In this document: one piece after another, positions 30,373 through 39,985 of the stretch
Numbering within the stretch: the stretch's first letter is position 1
Layout of the letters: the number at the start of each line of letters is the position of its first letter
The notes under the pieces: model-generated
Told to the model about the DNA's origin: nothing
The model's input: the letters and a program-made list of their open reading frames with translations, nothing else
Database searches by the model: none
Assembly (NCBI RefSeq): GCF_009193355.1
Contig: NZ_WBVT01000028.1
Span: 1 to 43,538 of the forward strand
From: Bifidobacterium leontopitheci
GTDB taxonomy: Bacteria > Actinomycetota > Actinomycetes > Actinomycetales > Bifidobacteriaceae
Direction: 5' to 3'
Length of the DNA: 43,538 nt
Translations under genes and position numbers: made by a program

Positions 30373-31422
30373 ATGTCCCTGGAGGAGATGATTCGTGACG
30401 CGGCGGGACGGTTGCGCGAGGCGGGCGTGGATACGCCGGAGCATGACGCCAAAATGCTCTTGGCCGAAGCGGTCGGCTGCGAGCTGCACGACATCGACAA
30501 GGCCCTCCTCATGGGCGACGACCTGACCGCGCTGACGCCCTCCGCTCCCGCCCCCGCTGTCGTCGTCCCCTCCGCTCCCGCCCCCACCGGCGGCGTGAGC
30601 GACCCTTCCTCTCCCGCCCCCGCTGACGGGGGCTGTCAGCGTGAGCCGACTGGGGGTGGTCCCGGCGAAGCCGGCGATTCCCGCCAGTCCGCCGCCACCC
30701 CTCTTGACCGCTTCCACTCCATGGTCTCCCGTCGTGCGGCGCGCGAGCCATTGCAGTACATTGTCGGTCATGCCCCGTTCCGCTACCTCGACCTGGCCGT
30801 CGGACCCGGCGTCTTCATCCCACGGCCGGAAACCGAAACGGTCGTGCAGGCCGGACTCGACTGGATCACGCAGAACCGCCTGTACGCGCCGCGCGTGGTC
30901 GACCTGTGCGCAGGGTCGGGCGCGATCGGACTGTCCGTCGTCACCGAAGTGCGCGGCGCCGAAGTGTGGGCGGTCGAACTGTCCCCCGAGGCATACCGGT
31001 GGACCGAACGCAACCGCGAAACGGTCGCCAAGCGCGATCCTTCCGCCGGCTACAACTATCACCTTGAGCAGGCGGACGCGACCAGCCCGTTCACCCTCCC
31101 GCAACTGGACGGCACGATCGACATCGTGATCACGAATCCGCCGTACGTGCCGCTCGCCCAGATTCCCGAACAGCCAGAAGTGCGCGACCACGACCCGGAC
31201 ATGGCCCTGTATGGCGGCTCCCTGGACGGCGCGCTCATCCCCGAACGCATCATCGAACGCGCGGCCCGGCTGCTGCGCTCGGGCGGCGCGCTCGTCATGG
31301 AGCATGACATCTCGCAAGGCGACCGCCTCGTCGCCTTCGCGCAGGCCAACGGGTTCGACCAGGCACGCACCGAGAACGACTGGACCGGACGCCCCCGCTA
31401 CCTCTTCGCCGTCAAGGCCTGA
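30373..31422 (+). CDS. prmC: Release factor glutamine methyltransferase with repeat-derived insertion
   Basis: A 349-residue SAM enzyme that methylates the GGQ glutamine of RF1/RF2. The ATG at 30373 has GGGGAGG 6 nt upstream. An N-terminal helical domain (1-55) and the catalytic domain (from ~112) are normal: SAM motif VDLCAGSGAIG near 176-186 and NPPY at 255-258. Between them, residues 56-109 are a Pro/Ala/Gly-rich linker with three PSAPAP-type units (DNA repeat at 30538-30630), then a segment resembling the interspersed element (30628-30659). This makes the protein ~55 residues longer than usual (~290). The frame is intact, so function may be retained with a flexible hinge. Confidence 0.92.
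   Translation: MSLEEMIRDAAGRLREAGVDTPEHDAKMLLAEAVGCELHDIDKALLMGDDLTALTPSAPAPAVVVPSAPAPTGGVSDPSSPAPADGGCQREPTGGGPGEAGDSRQSAATPLDRFHSMVSRRAAREPLQYIVGHAPFRYLDLAVGPGVFIPRPETETVVQAGLDWITQNRLYAPRVVDLCAGSGAIGLSVVTEVRGAEVWAVELSPEAYRWTERNRETVAKRDPSAGYNYHLEQADATSPFTLPQLDGTIDIVITNPPYVPLAQIPEQPEVRDHDPDMALYGGSLDGALIPERIIERAARLLRSGGALVMEHDISQGDRLVAFAQANGFDQARTENDWTGRPRYLFAVKA
30538..30659 (+). repeat. Repeat-derived insertion within prmC
   Basis: Three ~30-36-bp imperfect units (CCCTCCGCTCCCGCCCCC and variants) are followed by GGGGGCTGTCAGCGTGAGCC and GACTGGGGGTGG. This closely resembles the end of the intergenic element at 11196-11244 (GGGGCTGTCAGCGTAGCTGA then CTGGGGGAG). The tract is in frame and translated as the PrmC linker. 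Confidence 0.65.
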
Positions 31423-31434
31423 ACTGTCGGTCCC

Positions 31435-31567
31435 GTTTCCGCAAACTGCACATAGTGCATCTTACGGAAACAGCAGGCTGGATTGTGCGCCTCAAGGTAC
31501 ACAATCCAGCCCGTTTCTTCACTCATGCTTCACATCATTGCCGCAAGCTGCACAATGTGCATCTTAC
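31435..31567. repeat. Duplicated 25-bp motif around a 12-bp hairpin
   Basis: GCAAACTGCACATAGTGCAT plus CTTAC (31441-31465) recurs with three changes at 31543-31567. Each copy has a TGCAC/GTGCA dyad. Between them, GGCTGGATTGTG (31476-31487) and CACAATCCAGCC (31500-31511) form a perfect stem, and GTTTCCG/CGGAAAC brackets the first copy. All of it lies between the convergent ends of prmC and the acyltransferase gene. Confidence 0.7.
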
Positions 31568-31607
31568 AAACGTGACGTGCGAGGTTCCCTCGCCGCAGAG
31601 ACCTGTG

Positions 31608-32333
31608 CTACTGCGCGTACGCCTGATAGACGCTGGCGTCCGCGTCGCTGATCGTGCGCACCACCCTCGCCGGATTGCCCACGGCCACCGAATTCGCGGG
31701 GATGTCCCCGACCACCACAGCGCCCGCGCCGATCACGCAGCCGTCGCCGATCGTCACGCCGCCGAGCACCGTCACATTGCCGCCGAACCAGCAGTTCGAG
31801 CCAATCGAGATCGGCCGGCCATACTCATAGTCGTACGTCGAGCCGTCCGCGCGACGCCGCACGTTGCGGTCCTGCCAGCGGATCGGATGCATCGGCGGCA
31901 GCAGCGAGACGTTCGGCCCGAACAGCACGTCGTCGCCGATCGTCACCGGAGCGCAGTCGAGCACGGTGAAGTTGAAGTTCGCGAACACGCGGTCGCCGAT
32001 CGTCGTATGGCAGCCGTAGTCGAAGAACACCGGTCCCATGACGTCCAGATCCTCGCCATGGTGCGGCAGCAGCTCGTCAAGCACCGCCCGGCGCTCCTCC
32101 CGGGCGCCGCGGGGGAGCGCGTTGAACCGCGTGCACAGGTCGGCGGCGCGATCGCGCAACGCCACCAGCTCGGGGTCGGAGACGTCATAGAGACGGCCGG
32201 CCAGCATCTCCTCGCGTTCGCTGGCGCGGGGCCGGCGCAGCTCGACCGGCGGCACGGCGGAAGCGGCCGCATCGGCGGCGGCGTCAAGCGTATGGTTCAC
32301 GGCATTCGGCATGGCATCGTTCATGAGTGCCAT
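31608..32333 (-). CDS. Left-handed beta-helix sugar O-acetyltransferase (Maa/LacA/NodL-like)
   Basis: A 241-residue cytosolic acetyl-CoA-dependent transferase. After ~30 variable residues, REEMLAGRLYDVSDPELVAL is the typical Maa/NodL N-terminal helix region. Hexapeptide repeats follow (VTIGDDVLFGPNVSLL, GSNCWFGGNVTVLGGVTIGD), as does the catalytic-His region PPMHPIRWQDRN. The expected substrates are maltose, galactosides or related sugars. The start is unsure (32333 or 32324), with no strong ribosome site at either. It lies antisense inside the otherwise co-directional prmC-tsaC cluster. Confidence 0.87.
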   Translation of the reverse strand: MALMNDAMPNAVNHTLDAAADAAASAVPPVELRRPRASEREEMLAGRLYDVSDPELVALRDRAADLCTRFNALPRGAREERRAVLDELLPHHGEDLDVMGPVFFDYGCHTTIGDRVFANFNFTVLDCAPVTIGDDVLFGPNVSLLPPMHPIRWQDRNVRRRADGSTYDYEYGRPISIGSNCWFGGNVTVLGGVTIGDGCVIGAGAVVVGDIPANSVAVGNPARVVRTISDADASVYQAYAQ

Positions 32334-32503
32334 CTTGCCGCGGGCGGTCGATATGACACGCCGCCGCTGCGGTACGGCCGTGCCGCGACGTTGCCGGCCT
32401 TGCGAACGGTGCGGCTGCGGCGCATGCGGCGGCGGTCCGGCGTGTCGCGCCGCAATGGTGCAATGGTGTGGTTATAGATGATTTTCGGGAGGTCTTGAAT
32501 CTG

Positions 32504-33151
32504 ATGAGTGCGGTGCGCAAGGTTGACGAGGATTCCCTCGCCGAGGCGGCGTCGATAATCCGGGGCGGCGGTCTGGTCGTCATCCCCACGGACACGGTCT
32601 ACGGCGTGGCCTGCGACCCGCGCAACCGTGAGGCCATCGACCGCATCTACCAGGTCAAGCGCCGCCCGCGGTTCAAGTCGCTGCAGGTGCTGCTCGCCTC
32701 CGTCGACCAGCTCGACCAGCTCGGGCTCGACCTGCCCGCGCCGCTCAACCGGCTGGCCGCCAGGTTCCTGCCCGGCGCGTTCTCGCCGATCACCATCGCC
32801 CGCGAGGACTGCACGCTGCGCACCATCGCCGCGGACGGCACGCAGGGCATCCGCGTGCCCAACTCCGCGCTCACCCTGCGCGTGCTGCGCGCGCTCGGCC
32901 CGCTTGCCGCATCCAGCGCGAACCGTTCCGGCGACACAAGCGCGCAGACCGTCGAGGAGGCCGTGGGGGCGTTCGGCGACGACGTGCAGCTGTACTTGGA
33001 CGGCGGCGCCACGCAAGGCCATGTGGCCAGCACCGTCGTCGCCGCCGACCCGCATGAGCGCGACGGCATCAGGATCCTTCGCGAAGGCATCATCCCGCAG
33101 TCCGCCATCCGCGCGGCGCTGCACGTCAACGGCGGAGGTCTGGGCGCATGA
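32504..33151 (+). CDS. tsaC: L-threonylcarbamoyladenylate synthase (Sua5/YrdC)
   Basis: A 215-residue enzyme that makes threonylcarbamoyl-AMP for the universal t6A37 modification of ANN-decoding tRNAs. Family markers are the opening IIRGGGLVVIPTDTVYGVACD, KRRPRFKSLQVLLA, PGAFSPITIA and PLAASSANRSGDTSA. GGGAGG precedes the ATG by 11 nt, so spacing is long; a GTG at 32468 is in frame but overlaps the promoter-like TATAGAT. Its stop overlaps the WecA-like start (ATGA), indicating coupling. Confidence 0.92.
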   Translation: MSAVRKVDEDSLAEAASIIRGGGLVVIPTDTVYGVACDPRNREAIDRIYQVKRRPRFKSLQVLLASVDQLDQLGLDLPAPLNRLAARFLPGAFSPITIAREDCTLRTIAADGTQGIRVPNSALTLRVLRALGPLAASSANRSGDTSAQTVEEAVGAFGDDVQLYLDGGATQGHVASTVVAADPHERDGIRILREGIIPQSAIRAALHVNGGGLGA

Positions 33152-34329
33152 GGGTCTATCTGCTGATCGCCGCCATCGCCGGAGGCGTGACCTGGCTGGT
33201 CACGCCGCTGATCCGTCACATGGCCATCCACATCGGCGCCGTCGGCAAGGTGCGCGCCCGCGACGTGCACACCATCCCGACGCCGCGCATGGGCGGCCTG
33301 GGCATGCTCATCGGCTTCACGTTCGCCATGATCTACGCCAGCCGCATCTCCTTCACCACCGGTCTGTTCGCCAACAACAACCAGGAGTGGGTGATCCTCG
33401 CCGGCGCCGCCATGATCTGCCTGCTCGGCATGGCCGACGACCTGTGGGACCTCGACTGGATGCTCAAGATGGCGGGGCAGCTGCTCATCTCCGTGTTCGT
33501 GGCGTGGGGTGGCCTGCAGATCATCTCGCTGCCGTTGGGGTCGCTGGTCACGGCGAGCCCCGGCATTTCGATCAGCATCACCGCCATCCTGATCGTCGCC
33601 TCGATCAACGCGGTCAACTTCGTCGACGGCCTCGACGGCCTCGCCTCCGGCATCGTGGCGATCGGCGGCATCGCCTTCGCCGTCTACTCGTACATCATCG
33701 CCCGCAACTCGCCGTCCTACGCCTCGATGGCGACGCTGATCGACGTGGCGATGGTCGGCATCTGCGTCGGCTTCATCCTGCACAACTGGCATCCCGCCAA
33801 ACTGTTCATGGGCGACTCCGGCTCCATGCTGCTCGGCTATCTCATCACCTGCGCGTCCATCGTGATGACAGGCCGACTCGACCCGGCTTCGATCCACACG
33901 AGCGTCTACCTGCCGGTGTTCATGCCGATCCTGCTGCCGATCCTCGTGCTATTCCTGCCGGTACTGGACATGTGTCTGGCGATCGTGCGGCGCCTCAGCC
34001 ACGGCCAGTCGCCGATGCACCCCGACCGCATGCACCTGCACCACCGCATGCTGCGCATCGGCCACACCGTGCAGGGTGCGGTGCTGATCCTGTGGGGCTG
34101 GGCGGCGCTCATCGCGTTCGGTTCGATCATGATCCTGTTCTTCCGCGCCGACCATGTGGCGATCGCGTTCTCCGTCGCCGTCGTCGTGCTCACCGTGGCG
34201 ACGATGTACCCTTACCTCAAGCAGCGGCTGCCCGAGATCGCCGAAGAGGACCGCACGTACGAGGCGGCCCGGCGCAAGGCGCGCCACGCGTCCGACGAAA
34301 TGAGCCAGGGCAGCGGCAAGGCGGCCTGA
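33148..34329 (+). CDS. wecA: WecA-like undecaprenyl-phosphate sugar-1-phosphate transferase
   Basis: A 393-residue integral membrane enzyme of the MraY/WecA polyprenyl-phosphate N-acetylhexosamine-1-phosphate transferase family, with about ten helices. Cytoplasmic signatures are PRMGGLGM, the DD pair in MADDLWDLDW, NFVDGLDGLASG, the HNWHPAKLFMGDSGSML segment and HLHHRML. It should start synthesis of a wall polymer or exopolysaccharide by loading a HexNAc-1-P on undecaprenyl phosphate. It overlaps tsaC by 4 nt. The C-terminus is a charged cytosolic tail. Confidence 0.9.
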   Translation: MRVYLLIAAIAGGVTWLVTPLIRHMAIHIGAVGKVRARDVHTIPTPRMGGLGMLIGFTFAMIYASRISFTTGLFANNNQEWVILAGAAMICLLGMADDLWDLDWMLKMAGQLLISVFVAWGGLQIISLPLGSLVTASPGISISITAILIVASINAVNFVDGLDGLASGIVAIGGIAFAVYSYIIARNSPSYASMATLIDVAMVGICVGFILHNWHPAKLFMGDSGSMLLGYLITCASIVMTGRLDPASIHTSVYLPVFMPILLPILVLFLPVLDMCLAIVRRLSHGQSPMHPDRMHLHHRMLRIGHTVQGAVLILWGWAALIAFGSIMILFFRADHVAIAFSVAVVVLTVATMYPYLKQRLPEIAEEDRTYEAARRKARHASDEMSQGSGKAA

Positions 34330-34421
34330 AGGAAGCCTCAGGCGGTCTGCGCCCGGCCGTTCGTGCGGCCTGCAGACCGCCGATCAGGGCCGTTCCCTGA
34401 CCTCAGTGCACCGTCTCATAA

Positions 34422-36011
<1,590 letters not shown>

Positions 36012-36046
36012 TAGCCTCCGGCACACTGCCGGACCGACCCGCTTCC

Positions 36047-36193
36047 CTTGGCCCCCTCGGTGGAGGGCCGAGCCGTCAAGCAAACAGCGGAGCTGTTTGT
36101 AGGCGAGGTGCGAGCGACAGCGAGCCAGCATTGAGTCGGCCGTAGACCGTCCTTAATTGCAGGACGCTGTCAGCGAAGCTGACTGGGGGAGCG
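36047..36193 (+). repeat. Interspersed structured element, copy C
   Basis: A ~147-bp copy: CTTGGCCCCCTCGGTGGAGG at the left end, an AAACAGCGGAGCTGTTT hairpin, TAGGCGAGGTGCGAGCGACA, CAGCATTGAGTCGGCCG, AATTGCAGGACG and the right end GTCAGCGAAGCTGACTGGGG followed by GAGCG. The long copy at 14631-14845 is the same in opposite orientation. It is intergenic after guaB. Confidence 0.8.
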
Positions 36194-36241
36194 TTCACCC
36201 GGTCAGGGTGCGCCCGGCAGGGTCGTGGCACCTATCACATC

Positions 36242-36278
36242 AATCGGGTCTCCCGCCACAGCGGCGGAAGGCCCGATT
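36242..36278 (-). terminator. Candidate terminator of the alpha-glucosidase gene
   Basis: AATCGGG (36242-36248) pairs with CCCGATT (36272-36278), and CCGCC (36253-36257) with GGCGG (36263-36267), making a two-tier hairpin 25 bp after the minus-strand stop. A/T-rich sequence flanks it. Confidence 0.5.
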
Positions 36279-36303
36279 ATCATTATGTAATCCGATTGCC
36301 ACC

Positions 36304-38058
36304 CTACTCCAGCCGCAGCCACGCGGACGTGTCCTGCGGCAGCCGGCCGTCGTCCGTCAGCGGGCCGGACGTCAGCGCCACGTCGCCGTCCGGCAGCACG
36401 GCCGGCGTCGCCCCGAAGTTCGTGATGTTCGCCCATCCGTTGGCGCGCCGGTAGGCGATCACGCCGCCCGGTTGCCCGTCGGCGCCGTCGCGCGCACCGC
36501 TGGGCCGGTCCTCGGCCAGCCACGCGCAGCTGGTATCCGCCGTCTGCAGCTCATGACGCAACGCGAGCACGCGACGGTAGAAATTCAGCATCGAGCCGTC
36601 GTCGGCATCCTCCACATCGACCGCGAAGCCGGCGAACCAGTCAGGCTGCGGCAGGTGCGGCTCGTGCGCCGCCCCGGCCGGCGAGAAGCCGAACGAGCCG
36701 CCATGGCCGAAGCGGGCACCGGGCGCGTCGAGTCGCGGCGCGTCGGCCGCGGTCCACGGCAACGGCACGCGGCAGCCGTCACGGCCCTTGGTCGAACGGT
36801 CACGGTCGCTGCGCAACGGCCACGGGTCCTCAAGCCGGTCCCACGGGATGTCGGGCACCTCGAACAGGCCCAGCTCCTCGCCCTGATACACGTACGCCGA
36901 ACCGGGCAGCGCCATCTCCAGCATGAGCGCCGCGCGCGCCCGCCGCGCGCCCAGCGCACGGTCCTCACGGTACGTGCGACCCATGCGCAACGCCCAGTCG
37001 GCTGCGATCTGATGGTATTCGTCCGTCGGCACCTGCGGCAGCGCATACCGGCTCGCATGGCGAGGCACATCATGGTTGCTCATCACCCACGTGGAGGTCG
37101 AGCCGCTGCGCCGCGCGCACGCCAGACCTTCCGCGATTGCCGCATGCATGGCCTCGAACGTCCAGTCGGCTTTGGCGAACTCGAAGTTGAAGATCTGCCC
37201 CAAGTCGTCCGGCGAAGCGTACAGGTACTGCCGCTCGGGGCGCACCCACGCCTCGGCTACGGCGAAGCGCGGCGGATCGTACCGGTTGAACACCTCGCGG
37301 CGCCACTCATGGTAGATGTCATGCACCTCGTTGCGGTCGAGCACCGGATGCGAGCCGTCGGCGGGCATGTCGTTCGTGCTCATCACGCCGTAGTCGTCCA
37401 GGTCGTCACGGTCGAGGTCCTTGGCGAGGGCGTGCGCCACGTCGATGCGGAACCCGTCGACGCCATGGTCGCACCAGAAGCGCAGGGTCCTGAGGAAATC
37501 GTCGCGCACCTCGCGGTTCTTCCAGTTGAAGTCCGGCTGCTCCTTGGTGAACATGTGCAGGTACCATTGCCCGTCCTCGACGCGCGTCCACGCCGGGCCG
37601 CCGAAATGGTTCACCCACTTGGTGGGCGGCTCGTCGCCGTTCGGTCCCTTGCCGTCACGGAAGACGTAGCGGTCCCGCTCCGGCGAGCCGGGCGCCGCCT
37701 TGAGCGCCTCCCGGAACCACGGGTGCAGGTGGGAGCTGTGGTTCGGCACGATGTCCGCGACGATCTTGATGCCCGCCTCATGCGCCGTGGCCGCCAGCCG
37801 GTCGAAATCATCCATGTCGCCGAGCCGCGGGTCCACATTGCGGTAGTCGGCCACATCATAGCCGCCGTCAGCCAGCTCGCTCGGGTAGAACGGCGACAGC
37901 CAGATCGCGTCCACGCCGAGCCGTTTGAGATAGCCGATCTTCTCTGTCACACCGTTGAGGTCGCCGATCCCAGAGCCTGTCGTGTCCTTGAAACTGCGCG
38001 GATAGACCTGATAGACGACCGCCTGCCGCCACCAGTCCGCCTGATTGTCTTGTGTCAT
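36304..38058 (-). CDS. GH13 alpha-glucosidase (oligo-1,6-glucosidase type)
   Basis: A 584-residue cytosolic glycoside hydrolase of family 13. The (beta/alpha)8 barrel shows the conserved regions DIVPNHSS (region I), GFRIDVAHALAKD (region II, nucleophile Asp), AVAEAWV (region III, acid/base Glu) and MSNHDVPRH (region IV, transition-state Asp), with QVYPRSFKDTTGSGIGDLNG at the start. It should release glucose from isomaltose, panose, maltose or sucrose-type alpha-glucosides. Length is normal. The start at 38058 fits the minus-strand CATAAT box (38065-38070) located exactly 6 nt upstream, so the mRNA is probably leaderless. A near-perfect dyad (38091-38126) covers the -35 position. Divergent from orn. 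Confidence 0.95.
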   Translation of the reverse strand: MTQDNQADWWRQAVVYQVYPRSFKDTTGSGIGDLNGVTEKIGYLKRLGVDAIWLSPFYPSELADGGYDVADYRNVDPRLGDMDDFDRLAATAHEAGIKIVADIVPNHSSHLHPWFREALKAAPGSPERDRYVFRDGKGPNGDEPPTKWVNHFGGPAWTRVEDGQWYLHMFTKEQPDFNWKNREVRDDFLRTLRFWCDHGVDGFRIDVAHALAKDLDRDDLDDYGVMSTNDMPADGSHPVLDRNEVHDIYHEWRREVFNRYDPPRFAVAEAWVRPERQYLYASPDDLGQIFNFEFAKADWTFEAMHAAIAEGLACARRSGSTSTWVMSNHDVPRHASRYALPQVPTDEYHQIAADWALRMGRTYREDRALGARRARAALMLEMALPGSAYVYQGEELGLFEVPDIPWDRLEDPWPLRSDRDRSTKGRDGCRVPLPWTAADAPRLDAPGARFGHGGSFGFSPAGAAHEPHLPQPDWFAGFAVDVEDADDGSMLNFYRRVLALRHELQTADTSCAWLAEDRPSGARDGADGQPGGVIAYRRANGWANITNFGATPAVLPDGDVALTSGPLTDDGRLPQDTSAWLRLE

Positions 38059-38090
38059 GCCCCCATTATGCGCCTGCGACGGCCCATCGC

Positions 38091-38126
38091 CGTTCACGAT
38101 TTGAAGGCGGCGGCAAATCGTGAACG
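38091..38126. promoter_or_regulatory. Dyad 1 over the alpha-glucosidase promoter
   Basis: CGTTCACGATTTG (38091-38103) and CAAATCGTGAACG (38114-38126) are exact complements around a 10-nt spacer. It overlaps the -35 position of the leaderless alpha-glucosidase promoter (-10 at 38065-38070). The same 12-bp half-site (GTTCACGATTTG) forms dyad 2 at 38201-38250. Confidence 0.6.
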
Positions 38127-38200
38127 CGGAGATGTGCGAACGAACACGCCGAACCTTGGAATCCTGCGGTTTGGCCGAATGCGCATGTGCGATATCGTGC

Positions 38201-38250
38201 GTTTCGCCGTTCACGATTTGCGGGCGCACCCAAATCGTGAACGGCGAAAC
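38201..38250. promoter_or_regulatory. Dyad 2 over the orn promoter, 20-bp arms
   Basis: Arms 38201-38220 and 38231-38250 are exact complements over 20 bp, sharing GTTCACGATTTG with dyad 1 and the same 10-nt spacer length. Its right end reaches the -35 position of orn, whose -10 is TATAGT at 38267-38272. It is a candidate operator or regulatory hairpin. Confidence 0.6.
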
Positions 38251-38310
38251 ATCGTCCCCGGTCGGATATAGTCTGTAACGTTCCCAAAACAGAAGGAAAG
38301 GCGGCTTCAC

Positions 38311-38958
38311 ATGGTAGACAGCCATGATGCGGAAACCTACAGCGCGAAGGACTCGCGCCTCATCTGGATCGACTGCGAGATGACCGGACTCGACATCTTC
38401 GGCGGCGACGAGCTTGTCGAAGTCTCCGTCGTGCCCACCGACTTCGACCTCAACGTGCTGGATGAGGGCGTCGACTACGTGATCAAGCCGTCCGACAAGG
38501 CCGTCGCCCACATGAACGATTTCGTCCGCCAGATGCACACCCGCTCCGGCCTCATCAACGAGTGGGAGCACGGCCTGAGCCTCGAGGAGGCCGAGAGGAA
38601 GGTCACCGAGTACGTGGCCCGCTTCACCCCGGACGGCGTGCGCCCGCTGCTCGCCGGCAACACCATCGGATCCGACAAGAAGTTCCTCGACCACTACATG
38701 CCGAACCTCATGAGCCACCTGCACTACCGCAGCATCGACGTGAGCACGTTCAAGGAGCTCGCCCGCCGCTGGTATCCGGCCGTGTACGAGAACCGCCCGC
38801 CGAAGAACGGCGGCCACCGGGCGCTCGCCGACATCATCGAATCGCTGGACGAGCTGCGCTACTACCGTGCGGCCGTCATGGCGCCCGCCCCCGGCCCCGA
38901 CGCGGCCGAGGCCGCGCGCATCCGCGACGAGATCGTCGCCACCAGCCTGAACAAGTAG
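38311..38958 (+). CDS. orn: Oligoribonuclease
   Basis: A 215-residue 3'-5' exonuclease of the DEDDh family that degrades 2-5-nt RNA oligomers, the final step of mRNA decay, and can cleave pGpG. The first catalytic pair is D21 and E23 in [53 protein letters not shown] and the Exo [21 protein letters not shown] supply the remaining Asp/His residues. Length is slightly above normal owing to a C-terminal tail. AAGGAAAGG lies 9 nt before the ATG and TATAGT at 38267 gives a ~30-nt leader. Confidence 0.95.
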   Translation: MVDSHDAETYSAKDSRLIWIDCEMTGLDIFGGDELVEVSVVPTDFDLNVLDEGVDYVIKPSDKAVAHMNDFVRQMHTRSGLINEWEHGLSLEEAERKVTEYVARFTPDGVRPLLAGNTIGSDKKFLDHYMPNLMSHLHYRSIDVSTFKELARRWYPAVYENRPPKNGGHRALADIIESLDELRYYRAAVMAPAPGPDAAEAARIRDEIVATSLNK

Positions 38959-39054
38959 CCTGCATGGGCGGCGGTTGCGCAGCGCCACGTTCGCGCCGCC
39001 GTCCGACCGCGCCCGCACGCAACTGACCGACCGACCCCACAGAAAGGACCCCTC

Positions 39055-39972
39055 ATGACCGCAGTCGACTGGACGGCCATCACCCCCGGCCCTCACGACA
39101 TCCGACTCATCGTCGCCGACATGGATGGCACGCTGCTTGACGGCGACAGCCGCATCCCCGACGGCTTCTGGCCGTTGCTGGGCGAGCTGCAGGCGCGCGG
39201 CGTCGAGTTCGTCCCCGCGTCCGGCCGCCAGCTGGCCACCCTGCAGACCATGTTCTCGCACGAACAGGCGGCAGGCGTGTCGTCGTTCGTCGCCGAGAAC
39301 GGCAACGTGGTCATGGCGGACGGCGACATCGTCGACGTGCACGGCGTCGGCTGGGACCTCACCCGTGACGTCATCGACATGGTAGACCAGGCCGTCGCCT
39401 CCGGCAGGCACGACATCGGCCTGGTAGTCTGCGGCCTCAAGACCGCGTACATCCAGCGCGCCGACAAGCCGTTCGTGGATGAGTGCAGCAAGTACTATCA
39501 GGCGTTGCGCATCGTCGACGACCTGCATGACGTGCTCGGCACGCCGGGGGAGACCGTGCTCAAGCTCGCCATCTTCGACTTCGGCGCCGCCGAGCCGATG
39601 GCAGACGAACTGCTCTCCGACATCGCCCGCACGTGGGCGGTGGTCGTCTCCGGTGCGCACTGGGTCGACATCATGGATCCGGCGACCAACAAGCGTCAGG
39701 GAGTCGTCGCCCTGCAGCGCAGCCTTGGCGTGACTCCCGCGCAGACCGCCGTGTTCGGCGACTACCTCAACGACCTGGAGATGTTCGACGCCGGCGAATG
39801 GTCGTTCGCCATGGCCAACGCCCACCCCGACCTCAAGCAGGCCGCGCACTACGTCGCGCCGGCCAACACCGAGCACGGCGTCCTCACGGTCGTGCGGCGG
39901 CTGCTCGGCATCGGCGGCTCGCAGGCCGCGCAGGCCACGCAGACCGAGCAGACCGCACAGACCGTGCGGTAA
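39055..39972 (+). CDS. HAD-superfamily Cof-type phosphatase
   Basis: A 305-residue cytosolic HAD hydrolase (Cof/type IIB). Motif I is VADMDGTLLDGD with the nucleophile Asp, motif II is the PASGRQ-type Ser/Thr, motif III Lys follows in NKRQGV, and motif IV is FGDYLNDLEMFD. The cap domain lies between. Substrates of this group are sugar phosphates, nucleotides or FMN-like cofactors; no specificity is evident. AAAGGA precedes the ATG with suitable spacing. Its C-terminus is a Gln/Thr/Ala repeat (QAAQATQTEQTAQT). The Pif1-like gene begins 13 bp after its stop, so orn, this gene and pif1 may share a transcript. Confidence 0.88.
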   Translation: MTAVDWTAITPGPHDIRLIVADMDGTLLDGDSRIPDGFWPLLGELQARGVEFVPASGRQLATLQTMFSHEQAAGVSSFVAENGNVVMADGDIVDVHGVGWDLTRDVIDMVDQAVASGRHDIGLVVCGLKTAYIQRADKPFVDECSKYYQALRIVDDLHDVLGTPGETVLKLAIFDFGAAEPMADELLSDIARTWAVVVSGAHWVDIMDPATNKRQGVVALQRSLGVTPAQTAVFGDYLNDLEMFDAGEWSFAMANAHPDLKQAAHYVAPANTEHGVLTVVRRLLGIGGSQAAQATQTEQTAQTVR

Positions 39973-39985
39973 CGGACAGGTCGAC

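Noticed and set aside
30615..30700. prmC as a pseudogene
   Set aside because: The insertion keeps the frame, and SAM and NPPY motifs are intact, so a functional enzyme is more likely.
36157..38271. Plus-strand 704-codon frame over the alpha-glucosidase gene
   Set aside because: Antisense shadow of a gene with all four GH13 motifs; Arg/Val/His-rich nonsense composition.
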